Source: CBDAPX01 sp965198725
GTDB lineage: Bacteria > Pseudomonadota > Alphaproteobacteria > Rhodobacterales > Rhodobacteraceae
Length of the DNA stretch: 64,000 bases
NCBI GenBank assembly: GCA_965198725.1
Contig: CBDAPX010000001.1
Span: 1,612,001 to 1,676,000 of the forward strand
Reading direction: 5' to 3'
The translations under genes were made by a program, and so were the position numbers. The number at the start of each line of letters is the position of its first letter. Position 1 is the stretch's first letter. Positions 1 to 7,879 of the stretch are shown here, piece after piece. The notes under the pieces are model-generated. The model was not told the DNA's origin. It saw only the letters and a program-made list of their open reading frames with translations, and searched no databases.

Positions 1-1481
1 TTTACGACGGCTTCGCTGCCTTCTGCATGCACGCGTGTCAGCCAATGGGTAAAAGTCTCTGCAAACCGGTCATTTTCCGAGAGATCCCCATAAAACTGCT
101 TTTGTTCGATCCACGTCATAGGCGACGTCTGCGCCGCCTTGGCCGCGTCATTCAAAACTGACCAATGCGGATCGTTTGGGGCAATAACCTCGCCAGTTTC
201 GCGAGTGCCCAGACACATGCGCGCCCACAGCGCCTCTACCAGACACAGTCCGTCAATCGATGCCCCGGCGGACAACGCATCGCGCAGGATCGGGACCACA
301 AAGCCGCTGTGACGCGATGAGCCATCAAAGGCCACCCGCCGCGTGGTGTCTTTGATAGACGGGTTCGCAAATCGCCCTTCGATCAATTCCAAATAGGTTT
401 CGGGTGCCATGTTCGGCACCGGCGCGACGTAGGGGGCAATCTCTTCGGCTTGCACTTTGCGAAAAAACGCCGCGATCACGGGATGGCGCATGCATTCCGC
501 GATGGTTTCAACAGACAGCAACTCTCCGATATTGGCGACGACCTGATGTCCGGCATTCAGGATGCGGATTTTCATCGCCTCGTAATCGTGCACACGGTCT
601 GTAAAAATCGCGCCGACACTTTCCCAATCGGGACGCCCGTTGCAGAATTTGTCCTCAATCACCCATTGGCGGAAGTTTTCATGCGTGACCGGGGCCGCAT
701 CGTTGAGTCCCAAGCCGCGGGCCAGTGCGATCTCTTGTGGACCGGTTGCCGGCACGATGCAATCCACCATCGAGTTCGGAAAGGCGCCGTTTTCGGCGAT
801 CCAGTCTGCCAAGGCGGGGTCGGAGAGACGCGCAAGACCAAGGACGATCTTGCGCAGGATCTCTCCGTTGCCTTGCAAATTGTCACAGCTCAGCGCCGTA
901 AAGGCGGGAATGCCCTTGTCGCGCCGCCGCTTCAACGCGGCAACCATGGCACCAAACGCGGTCCGTGGTTTATCCGGGTTGGCCGCGTCATGCTGGATAT
1001 CGGGGTGTTGTACATCCAGTTGGTTGGTAGCGGCATCCACAAAATAGCCACCCTCGGTCACCGTGAGTGAAACAATGCGGATCGCGTCTGACGACATGCA
1101 TTCGATCAAGGGCGCATTTGTTTCGTCAATCGGCAGATAATCAACCATCGCGCCGGTGATTTCCGCGCGGGTGCCGGATGGGTCAAGCTCTATGAGCGAG
1201 GTCAGGCAATCCTGTGCCAGCAGCTTTTCCCGCATGACCGCATCGTAGGGGCGCACGCCTGCGCCGATGATCGCCCAGTTCAGCGCCGATCCCTGTTGCA
1301 TCAACCGGTGCAGGTACCACGCCTGGTGGGCGCGGTGGAAATTCCCGACGCCAATATGGACGATGCCTGCGCTCAGCTGACCGCGATCATAGCTCGGTCG
1401 GGCAATCTTGTCTGGCAAAGAGGTCAGGCTTGCATTGCTCAGACCGTTTCGTTCGGGTTGTTGGTACGCGATTGTGTTCAT
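1..1481 (-). CDS. mtlK: Mannitol 2-dehydrogenase, 3' end outside the window
   Basis: This is a long-chain polyol dehydrogenase of the mannitol dehydrogenase/fructuronate reductase family, which oxidises D-mannitol (also D-arabitol) to the ketose with NAD. The frame is open from the ATG at 1481 to the left edge (493 codons), close to full family length, so only a few C-terminal residues should be missing. The Rossmann start HIGVGNFHRAHQAWY lies near residue 36, and the family motif FPNSMVDCIVPATG lies around positions 730-795. Its ATG overlaps the smoS stop by one base (TGATG), so translation is coupled. It is the last visible gene of the polyol operon, as in the Rhodobacter sphaeroides smo/mtl operon; mtlZ (fructokinase) would be expected beyond the edge. 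Family call is very secure; substrate preference is inferred from context. Confidence 0.92.
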   Translation of the reverse strand, partial: MNTIAYQQPERNGLSNASLTSLPDKIARPSYDRGQLSAGIVHIGVGNFHRAHQAWYLHRLMQQGSALNWAIIGAGVRPYDAVMREKLLAQDCLTSLIELDPSGTRAEITGAMVDYLPIDETNAPLIECMSSDAIRIVSLTVTEGGYFVDAATNQLDVQHPDIQHDAANPDKPRTAFGAMVAALKRRRDKGIPAFTALSCDNLQGNGEILRKIVLGLARLSDPALADWIAENGAFPNSMVDCIVPATGPQEIALARGLGLNDAAPVTHENFRQWVIEDKFCNGRPDWESVGAIFTDRVHDYEAMKIRILNAGHQVVANIGELLSVETIAECMRHPVIAAFFRKVQAEEIAPYVAPVPNMAPETYLELIEGRFANPSIKDTTRRVAFDGSSRHSGFVVPILRDALSAGASIDGLCLVEALWARMCLGTRETGEVIAPNDPHWSVLNDAAKAAQTSPMTWIEQKQFYGDLSENDRFAETFTHWLTRVHAEGSEAVV

Positions 1482-2254
1482 CAGCTCATCCACTGCCCAC
1501 CGTCGACATTGTAACATTGTGCGACGATGTAATCGGCCTCGTCGCTGGCCAGAAACACGGCCATGCCGGTCAGGTCATCGGCGGTTCCCATGCGGCCGTA
1601 GGGGACCGCATCGCCGACCTCTTCTTTCTTCTGCCCTGGCGCTTTGCCTTCGTATTTCGCAAAGAAAGCATCAACGCCATCCCAATGATCGCCGTCGACC
1701 ACGCCCGGGGCGATGGCGTTCACATTGATCCCGTGTTCGATCAGGTTCAGTCCTGCCGACTGCGTCAGGCTGATCACCGCTGCTTTGGTGGCACAATAGA
1801 CCCCGACCAAAGCTTCGCCGCGTCGACCGGCCTGGCTGGCCATGTTGATGATCTTCCCACCATCGCCGCGGGCTATCATGTGGCGTGCAACGGCCTGCAT
1901 CGTGAACAGGGTTCCGGCGACGTTGACGTCAAAGACTTTGGCGTAATCGGCGCGCTCGATCTCGGCAATCGGCGCGGCGGTAAAGAGGGCGGCGTTATTG
2001 ATCAGGATATCGATCCGGCCAAACGCCTCTATGGTCGCATCAACCGCTGCGGTGATGCTGTATTGGTCCGTGACGTCCATCTCTACGGCAACGGCGCTAT
2101 TTCCCAACTCGGTCGCAGTCGCTTGCGCCGCAGCGAGGTTGATGTCGCAGATCGCAACCTGCGCCCCCTCGCGCAAATAGGCCTGGGCAAATGCCCGGCC
2201 TATTCCCCGCGCCGCGCCGGTGATCAGCGCGGATTCCCCTTGCAGCCGCTTCAT
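1481..2254 (-). CDS. smoS: Sorbitol dehydrogenase, short-chain dehydrogenase family
   Basis: A 257-residue classical SDR that oxidises D-glucitol to D-fructose (also galactitol/L-iditol) with NAD. Visible elements are the cofactor loop TGAARGIG (residues 12-19), the NNA motif at 87-89, and the catalytic residues N111, S140, Y153 and K157. The C-terminal part (APGVVDGDHWDGVDAFFAKY) is typical of the SmoS group rather than of generic ketoreductases. The start overlaps the smoK stop (ATGA at 2251-2254) and the stop overlaps the mtlK start, so it is embedded in the operon. Length matches the family. The SmoS assignment relies on sequence resemblance plus the flanking SmoEFGK transporter. Confidence 0.92.
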   Translation of the reverse strand: MKRLQGESALITGAARGIGRAFAQAYLREGAQVAICDINLAAAQATATELGNSAVAVEMDVTDQYSITAAVDATIEAFGRIDILINNAALFTAAPIAEIERADYAKVFDVNVAGTLFTMQAVARHMIARGDGGKIINMASQAGRRGEALVGVYCATKAAVISLTQSAGLNLIEHGINVNAIAPGVVDGDHWDGVDAFFAKYEGKAPGQKKEEVGDAVPYGRMGTADDLTGMAVFLASDEADYIVAQCYNVDGGQWMS

Positions 2255-3255
2255 CCGATGCGCAGCCCCTCCGCGTCGAATTTATGGATAATGTCCGATC
2301 GCGGCGTCAGGTGAATGCGGTCGCCATGCCGAAAGCCAACTTCGCCCCCGGCCCGAACCGTGATCGTGTCGGCCAGACCCGTGTCATGCACGTGAAAAAA
2401 CGTGTCGGACCCAAGGTGTTCGGACACGCCCACCACGCCGGACCAGTCACCACCGCTTTCGGACACCTCGATATGCTCGGGGCGGACACCGATGGTATGG
2501 ACATTGTGTTTGGCGGCTTCGGCCCCTTCGATGAAGTTAATCTTGGGAGAGCCGATAAACCCGGCCACGAACTTGTTGCGCGGCGTATGGTAAAGTTCCA
2601 GAGGGCTGCCAACCTGTTCGATATGCCCGGCGCGCAGCACGACAATCTTGTCGGCCATTGTCATCGCCTCAACCTGATCGTGGGTCACGTAAATCATCGT
2701 GGTTTTCAGGCGTTCATGCAGTTCCGAAATTTCGATCCGCATGCCAACACGCAAGGCTGCGTCGAGGTTGGATAGCGGTTCGTCAAAGAGGAAGGCCGCC
2801 GGTTCGCGGACGATGGCCCGGCCAATCGCAACCCGCTGACGCTGACCGCCCGACAATTGGCCGGGACGCCGGTCCAGATAGTCCGACAGGTTCAGAACCG
2901 ATGCAGCACCTTCAACGCGCTTGTCGATTTCGGCCTGATCCAGCTTGGCCATCCGCAGCGGAAAGGCGATGTTCTTGCGCACCGACATATGTGGATAAAG
3001 CGCGTAGGATTGGAACACCATGGCAAGTCCGCGTTTTGCCGGGGGCACCTCGGTGGCGTCGTTGTCATCGATGGCGATCTGCCCGCTGGTGACATCCTCC
3101 AATCCCGCGATCAGGCGGAGCAGGGTGGATTTGCCACAACCCGACGGGCCAACAAACACCGTGAATTCGCCGTCTTCGATGGTCAGGTCCAGAGGGGGGA
3201 TGACCTGAACGTTGCCGAAGCTCTTGGTCACTTTTTCAAGTACGATACGTCCCAT
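2251..3255 (-). CDS. smoK: Polyol ABC transporter ATP-binding protein
   Basis: A 334-residue ATPase of the MalK/UgpC group that powers sorbitol/mannitol uptake from the cytoplasmic face. Walker A GPSGCGKST is at residues 36-44, the Q-loop at FQSYALYP (about 81-88), the signature LSGGQ at 134-138 and Walker B FLFDEP at 155-160. The C-terminal part is the TOBE-like regulatory domain (GVRPEHIEV) found in sugar importers with exchangeable ATPases. It lies 10 bp after smoG and overlaps smoS by 4 bp. Substrate is inferred from the polyol dehydrogenases of the operon. Confidence 0.93.
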   Translation of the reverse strand: MGRIVLEKVTKSFGNVQVIPPLDLTIEDGEFTVFVGPSGCGKSTLLRLIAGLEDVTSGQIAIDDNDATEVPPAKRGLAMVFQSYALYPHMSVRKNIAFPLRMAKLDQAEIDKRVEGAASVLNLSDYLDRRPGQLSGGQRQRVAIGRAIVREPAAFLFDEPLSNLDAALRVGMRIEISELHERLKTTMIYVTHDQVEAMTMADKIVVLRAGHIEQVGSPLELYHTPRNKFVAGFIGSPKINFIEGAEAAKHNVHTIGVRPEHIEVSESGGDWSGVVGVSEHLGSDTFFHVHDTGLADTITVRAGGEVGFRHGDRIHLTPRSDIIHKFDAEGLRIG

Positions 3256-3265
3256 TGGTCTTTCC

Positions 3266-4096
3266 TTATTTCACCGCGCCGAAGGTCAGGCCGCGGACCA
3301 GTTGTTTCTGGCTGAACCAGCCAAGGATGAGGATTGGCGCAATGGCCATGGTCGAGGCCGCGCTCAGTTTTGCGTAAAACAGGCCTTCGGGGCTGGAATA
3401 GCTTGCAATGAAGGCTGTCAAAGGTGCGGCGTTTGCCGCAGTTAGGTTGAGGGTCCAAAACGCTTCGTTCCAGGCCAGGATCACGTTCAACAGGATGGTC
3501 GAGGCGATCCCGGGCAGGGCCATCGGCGTTAGTACGTAAATGATCTCTTCACGCAGTGTGGCCCCGTCCATCCGCGCAGCTTCCAGGATTTCACCGGGAA
3601 TTTCGCGGAAGTAGGTGTAGAGCATCCAGACAATGATCGGCAGGTTGATCAGCATCAGGACAATCACCAGCCCGAACCGTGTGTCCAGAAGACCCATCCG
3701 AATGAAGACCAGATAGATCGGATACAGCACACCAACGGCGGGCAGCATCTTGGTCGACAACATCCACATCAGGATGTCCTTGGTCCGTTTGCTGGGCACA
3801 AAGGCCATGGACCAGGCCGCCGGGATGGCGATGATGATGCCGAGAAGCGTAGAGCCACCTGCGATGATCACCGAGTTCCACAGGAACCGCATATAGTTCG
3901 AGCGTTCCTGAACCACTTGGTAGTTTTCCAGTGTCCAGTCAAAGAACAGGAAGATCGGCGGGTCGTTGATTGCCTGCGCTTCGGTTTTGAAGCTGGTCAG
4001 AACGGTCCAGAGGATCGGGAAGAAGATCAAGAGACCGACGGCCCAGGCCAGGCCCGTGTTGATCGCCTTGCGTTGTGTCGTAGCGGAGCGCGCCAT
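3266..4096 (-). CDS. smoG: Polyol ABC transporter permease, MalG type
   Basis: A 276-residue inner-membrane permease of the CUT1 sugar ABC family. It begins with a hydrophobic segment (about residues 15-33) and carries the cytoplasmic EAA loop EILEAARMDGATLREEI that docks the ATPase. It ends in FGAVK, typical of MalG-like subunits. It pairs with SmoF, whose gene ends 14 bp upstream, and is followed after 10 bp by smoK. The order binding protein, F, G, K is that of the Rhodobacter smo operon. Confidence 0.92.
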   Translation of the reverse strand: MARSATTQRKAINTGLAWAVGLLIFFPILWTVLTSFKTEAQAINDPPIFLFFDWTLENYQVVQERSNYMRFLWNSVIIAGGSTLLGIIIAIPAAWSMAFVPSKRTKDILMWMLSTKMLPAVGVLYPIYLVFIRMGLLDTRFGLVIVLMLINLPIIVWMLYTYFREIPGEILEAARMDGATLREEIIYVLTPMALPGIASTILLNVILAWNEAFWTLNLTAANAAPLTAFIASYSSPEGLFYAKLSAASTMAIAPILILGWFSQKQLVRGLTFGAVK

Positions 4097-4110
4097 CTGT
4101 CGGGTCCTCC

Positions 4111-4974
4111 TTAGTCCAGGTTCTTGCCGACGATGCGCATCAGGAAGATGGCAACGATATTGGCGAGGATGATTGCGTAGACGCCGCCGGCAGATCCAAG
4201 GCCCACGTTCTGGCTTTCCAGCACGCGCTGGAAGATCAGGTAGGACAGGGTTCGTGTGCCGAACGCACCGCCAGTGGTCACGAAGATCTCAGCAAAGATC
4301 GACAGCAGAAAGATCGACTGGATCAACAGCACGACCGTGATGGCGCGGCTGAGATGCGGCAGGACAATGAACCAGAACCGTTTCAGGATCGGCGCGCCGT
4401 CCATTTCCGCGGCTTCCAGCTGTTCGCTGTCCAGAGACTGGATCGCGGTCAGCAGGATCAGCGTCGCAAAGGGCAGCCATTGCCAGCTGACGATCATGAT
4501 GATCGATGGGGTTGCCGCGTCTGATAGCCAACTGACCGGCGTTGCGCCGAAAAACTTCCATAGATGGGCGAAAAGCCCGTTGTTTGGATCCATGAACATG
4601 TTTTTCCAAACCAACGCGGACACGGTCGGCATCACGAAGAAGGGGGCAATCACTAGGATCCGGACAATGCCCTGGCCCCACATCGGTTGGTCCAGCAGCA
4701 TCGCAAGCAGGACCCCAAGAACGATTGTGATAAACAGGACGCCTGCAAGTATGGTCAGGGTCGTTTGGACCGCGGGCCAGAATGCGCTTGAGGACACAAA
4801 CCGGACGTAGTTGTCAAAACCAGCCCAGCCGAGGTCGCCACCGCGCAGCGGCAGGTATCTGCGGAAAGAGAACCAGAGCGTCATGCAGAGCGGGACGAGC
4901 ATCCAGCCCAAGAGCAAAACGACTGCGGGTGCCATCATGGCGCGGGCGGCGGATCTAGAAGCTTTGGTCGCCAT
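4111..4974 (-). CDS. smoF: Polyol ABC transporter permease, MalF type
   Basis: A 287-residue CUT1-family permease, partner of SmoG. An N-terminal membrane segment covers about residues 15-35, and the EAA loop is EQLEAAEMDGAPILKRFWF, followed by IVLPHL. There is a 126-bp gap to the binding-protein gene that contains a strong hairpin, which probably sets the level of permease relative to binding protein. Function in sorbitol/mannitol import is inferred from the operon. Confidence 0.92.
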   Translation of the reverse strand: MATKASRSAARAMMAPAVVLLLGWMLVPLCMTLWFSFRRYLPLRGGDLGWAGFDNYVRFVSSSAFWPAVQTTLTILAGVLFITIVLGVLLAMLLDQPMWGQGIVRILVIAPFFVMPTVSALVWKNMFMDPNNGLFAHLWKFFGATPVSWLSDAATPSIIMIVSWQWLPFATLILLTAIQSLDSEQLEAAEMDGAPILKRFWFIVLPHLSRAITVVLLIQSIFLLSIFAEIFVTTGGAFGTRTLSYLIFQRVLESQNVGLGSAGGVYAIILANIVAIFLMRIVGKNLD

Positions 4975-5056
4975 TTGGATGCAACTCCTCTGTGAACAGG
5001 CGGCGGTTTTGCCCCTGTGGACTTCAGACCGCAGTATATTTGATGGTTGTTTGGGG

Positions 5057-5087
5057 GCCAGAGGGCAGTGGGAGGCTGCCCTCTGGC
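5057..5087 (-). promoter_or_regulatory. Intercistronic hairpin between smoE and smoF
   Basis: Perfect 12-bp inverted repeat GCCAGAGGGCAG (5057-5068) and CTGCCCTCTGGC (5076-5087) with a 7-nt loop. No T-run follows on the minus strand, so it is more likely an mRNA-stabilising 3' structure or weak attenuator than a full terminator. Such hairpins after a binding-protein gene are known to raise its level over the membrane subunits. Confidence 0.75.
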
Positions 5088-5100
5088 GTAGGAGGAGGGC

Positions 5101-6405
5101 TTATCTGTAGCCCGCAGCTTCCATTGCTTCGTTGGTCAGGGCTTGCGCCTTGGCCAGTGCCTCTTCGACGGTCTGTTGACCGGCATAGGCGGCAGAGAAC
5201 TCTTGGCTCACTTCGCTGGCGATACCGGCGAACTCTGGGATGGCCGCGAATTGAACGCCAACATAGGGGCTTTCATTCACGGTCGAGTTGTTCGGGTCAG
5301 CCGACAGGATCGAGTCCAGCGTCATCTGTGCGAACGGAACCTTTTGATACTCGGGGTTCTCGTAAAGCGACGTACGTGCGCCCGGAGGAACGTTGGCCCA
5401 GCCTTCTTTCGAAGCGACCAGTTCGATGTAATCGGTGGACGTGGCCCATTCGATGAAGGCCAAAGCAGCATCCTGCTTTTGTGTGCCCGCCGGGATCGCC
5501 AGCGCCCAAGCCCACAACCAGTTAGAGTTTTTGCCCAGACCGGTGTTCGGTGCGAGTGCAAAACCGACGCTGTCTGCAACGGTGGAGTCATTCGGGTTGG
5601 TCACGAAGGACGCCGCAACGGTCGCGTCAATCCACATGCCGCACTTACCCTGTTGGAACAGGGACAGGTTTTCGTTGAACCCGTTTGTGGCATAACCTGC
5701 CGGACCGCTTTCATCCATCATTCCCTTGAAGAATGTCAGCGTGTTCAGCCAAGGCTCCTGGTCAAAGGTCGCGCCCCATTCCATGTCGAACCACTGTGCG
5801 CCGAACGAGTTGGACATCGCGGTGATAAACGCACCACCTTCGCCCCAACCGGCTTTACCGCGCAGGCAGATACCGTTGATTTCGGCGTCGCGGTCGGTCA
5901 TGGCAGCAGCCGCTTCACGGATGAACTCCCATGTGGGCGACTTTGGCATTTCCATGCCGGCTTTTTCCATCAGGTCCGTACGGTACATGATCATCGAGCT
6001 TTCGCCGTAGAACGGTGCCGCATAAAGCGTGCCGTCATGGCTCAGACCGCCTGCCATCGCGGGCAGGATATCATCTACGTTGTACTCTTCGGACAGGTTG
6101 TCCAGCGCAACCAGCCAGCCGTTCGCACCCCAGATCGGAGTTTCGTACATGCCGATGGTCATGATGTCGAATGCGCCACCTTTGGTGGTGATGTCTGTCG
6201 TGACACGCTGGCGCAGGACGTTTTCTTCGAGGGTGACCCATTCGACTTCATGGCCGGTTTTGGCGGTGAAGTCGTCCGTGAGACCTTGCATGCGGATCAT
6301 GTCGCCGTTGTTCACTGTCGCGATTGTGATGGTGTCCGCGTAAGCGCTGCTTGCTGCAATCAACGAAAGCGCCGTGGCCGCACCAAGTGCGTTCTTCAAA
6401 TACAT
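5101..6405 (-). CDS. smoE: Polyol ABC transporter substrate-binding protein
   Basis: A 434-residue extracellular solute-binding protein of the sugar-binding cluster (SBP family 1). An N-terminal signal peptide ends near ASSAYA-DTITIATVNNG, so it is exported to the periplasm. A Shine-Dalgarno GGAGGAG lies about 7 nt before the ATG at 6405, which fixes the start. It is the first gene of the transport operon, 113 bp downstream of the lacI-type gene and behind a palindromic operator. It delivers sorbitol/mannitol to SmoFG; ligand identity is inferred from the enzymes of the operon. Confidence 0.92.
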   Translation of the reverse strand: MYLKNALGAATALSLIAASSAYADTITIATVNNGDMIRMQGLTDDFTAKTGHEVEWVTLEENVLRQRVTTDITTKGGAFDIMTIGMYETPIWGANGWLVALDNLSEEYNVDDILPAMAGGLSHDGTLYAAPFYGESSMIMYRTDLMEKAGMEMPKSPTWEFIREAAAAMTDRDAEINGICLRGKAGWGEGGAFITAMSNSFGAQWFDMEWGATFDQEPWLNTLTFFKGMMDESGPAGYATNGFNENLSLFQQGKCGMWIDATVAASFVTNPNDSTVADSVGFALAPNTGLGKNSNWLWAWALAIPAGTQKQDAALAFIEWATSTDYIELVASKEGWANVPPGARTSLYENPEYQKVPFAQMTLDSILSADPNNSTVNESPYVGVQFAAIPEFAGIASEVSQEFSAAYAGQQTVEEALAKAQALTNEAMEAAGYR

Positions 6406-6475
6406 CCGTCTCCTCCCTGTGTTGGATGTTGTGGATCAAGGCTAGTGCAAAACGCAACGCCACGTCAATAAAAAG

Positions 6476-6489
6476 TTTACGCGCGTAAA
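6476..6489. promoter_or_regulatory. LacI-type operator upstream of smoE
   Basis: Perfect 14-bp palindrome TTTACGCGCGTAAA with the central CG typical of LacI/GalR-family operators. It lies 71 bp before the smoE start, between smoE and the LacI-family gene, and is the obvious binding site for that repressor. Confidence 0.8.
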
Positions 6490-6518
6490 AAAAGGAATAA
6501 TCGCATGTAAATCAATTG

Positions 6519-7550
6519 CTAGGCAGATGCGCGCATGATCAGGCGGCCGTCAAACAGAGTTGTTTCCGGGTTTTTGGCGCGAATCCCTGATTCGATGCGG
6601 GACATCAGGGTCTCGACGCTTCTTTCGGCAATGGTCACATAATCCTGTGACACGGTGGTGAGTGGTGGGCAGGTATATCGTGAGACGGGGTGGTTATCGT
6701 GTCCGGCGACACGCAGTGCGCAGTCCTCGGCGCGCCCGACGCGCAGCCCGCTTTCATTGGCGGCGGTCAAGAATCCGATGGCCAAGCGGTCATTACTGCA
6801 AAGCACCGTATTTGTCGGCAAAGCGCGATCCGCTAAAACCCTTTTGCCCTCCTGATATCCGATTTTTTCAAAGCTCCAGCCTTCGCCGTCGACTTGGATT
6901 AACTCGACATTGAAGCCCAAGGCTTCCATCGCATCACAATAGGCTTTGCGCCGGCGCATGGCGTTCGGGTTGGTTGGATTGCGCATCTCAAAGAAGGTTG
7001 GCGGTTCGCCGGTCCGGGTCAGGTATTCGCAGATCAACGTCGTGGCTTGTGAATTGTTGTGGCCCACAAACGCTTCGCCGATGTCATTGATCTGGCTATC
7101 AAACAGCACGGTCGGGACTTCAGAACAAAAGGCCTGAACCTGTGCCGTGTCGGACGCGCGCCCCAAAGCCGCGAGTAAGACACCCGCCGGTTTAATCGCC
7201 CGCAAACTGTCCAGGTTGTCTATTTCCTGCTGCGTTTCGCCATGCGAACTGAGCAGGATCGGTCGGTACCCGGCGCCGATCACCAACGTTTCGAGGTTCC
7301 GGGCAATTTCTGCGAAGAACGGGTCGGCGAGATATGGCACGACAATACCGATGTTCTTTGTGAGCCGCCGGTTCTGGTTGATCGCATAGATGTTCGGGCG
7401 ATAGTCGTATTGTTCGAGCGCCGCCTCGATCCGTTCCCGTGTGGATTTGCGGACGCTGTCGGGATCATTGAAGTATTTTGACACGGTCGGCCTTGAGATG
7501 CCGCTGACCGAGGCAAAATCTTCCATATTCTTGATTTTTGGTTCTTCCAT
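6519..7550 (-). CDS. LacI-family transcriptional regulator of the polyol operon
   Basis: A 343-residue LacI/GalR regulator. The N-terminal helix-turn-helix and hinge are seen in FASVSGISRPTVSKYFNDPDS (split around residues 12-32) and YDYRPNIYA. The rest is a periplasmic-binding-protein-like effector domain (GIVVPYLADPFFAEIARNLE, then ICEYLTR and the C-terminal PPLTTVSQDY). It lies directly upstream of smoE on the same strand, and the 14-bp LacI-type palindrome is in the gap, so repression relieved by a polyol or its product is the natural model. Between its own start and the next gene is a 329-bp region shared with the alg locus. Confidence 0.9.
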   Translation of the reverse strand: MEEPKIKNMEDFASVSGISRPTVSKYFNDPDSVRKSTRERIEAALEQYDYRPNIYAINQNRRLTKNIGIVVPYLADPFFAEIARNLETLVIGAGYRPILLSSHGETQQEIDNLDSLRAIKPAGVLLAALGRASDTAQVQAFCSEVPTVLFDSQINDIGEAFVGHNNSQATTLICEYLTRTGEPPTFFEMRNPTNPNAMRRRKAYCDAMEALGFNVELIQVDGEGWSFEKIGYQEGKRVLADRALPTNTVLCSNDRLAIGFLTAANESGLRVGRAEDCALRVAGHDNHPVSRYTCPPLTTVSQDYVTIAERSVETLMSRIESGIRAKNPETTLFDGRLIMRASA

Positions 7551-7879
7551 GACCGCGCCTTTTTCATAGCCGGAACTGCCGGAAAATCGGGTTGCGCAAT
7601 CGGCAGTGTTGGCAAAAACAATTCAGCCATTTTTTTCGCGCGCGTCAAGTTTTCAGCCGGATTGTTGGCAGGTGCGGCTTGCTCAGAACAGCTTTTGGAG
7701 CGGTTGAATTTCAACGCCACTGGCGTTGAGGCCCCTTAGGCATCTGAAAAATATAAGAAAAAAATCGTCGCTATCCTTTGGTATATGGACGCGCGCGATT
7801 GGATCACCTTTTGCGCCTTTTGCCTTCACAGATCGACCGGGCGCGAGAGGTAAAGTGCCGCCATCCAGAGAGCGCACAC
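7551..7879. other. Divergent intergenic region between the lacI-type gene and the alg locus
   Basis: A 329-bp non-coding gap that must hold the promoters of the polyol regulator (leftward) and the alginate-like locus (rightward). It contains a 19-bp palindrome at 7711-7729 and an A/T-rich stretch at about 7745-7770 (AAAAATATAAGAAAAAAAT). No RNA gene or open frame of interest was seen. Confidence 0.5.
7711..7729. promoter_or_regulatory. 19-bp palindrome, candidate operator of the alg locus
   Basis: TCAACGCCA-C-TGGCGTTGA, perfect 9-bp arms around a single base. It lies 151 bp upstream of the first alg-like gene and 161 bp upstream of the lacI-type gene. Its form does not match the LacI operator at 6476, so another dimeric regulator probably binds. 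A candidate is the LuxR-type response regulator of the neighbouring operon, but this is only a guess. Confidence 0.5.

Noticed and set aside
1430..2314. Plus-strand open frame opposite smoS
   Set aside because: Antisense shadow; smoS has a complete SDR active site and operon overlaps.
5143..6471. Long plus-strand open frame of 442 codons opposite smoE
   Set aside because: Antisense shadow of a high-GC gene; composition is unlike protein (rich in R, C, H) and smoE has a signal peptide, ribosome site and family match.
7625..7650. Second LacI operator before the regulator gene (TTTCGCGCGCG region)
   Set aside because: Only the central CG repeats are symmetrical; outer bases do not match the 6476 palindrome.
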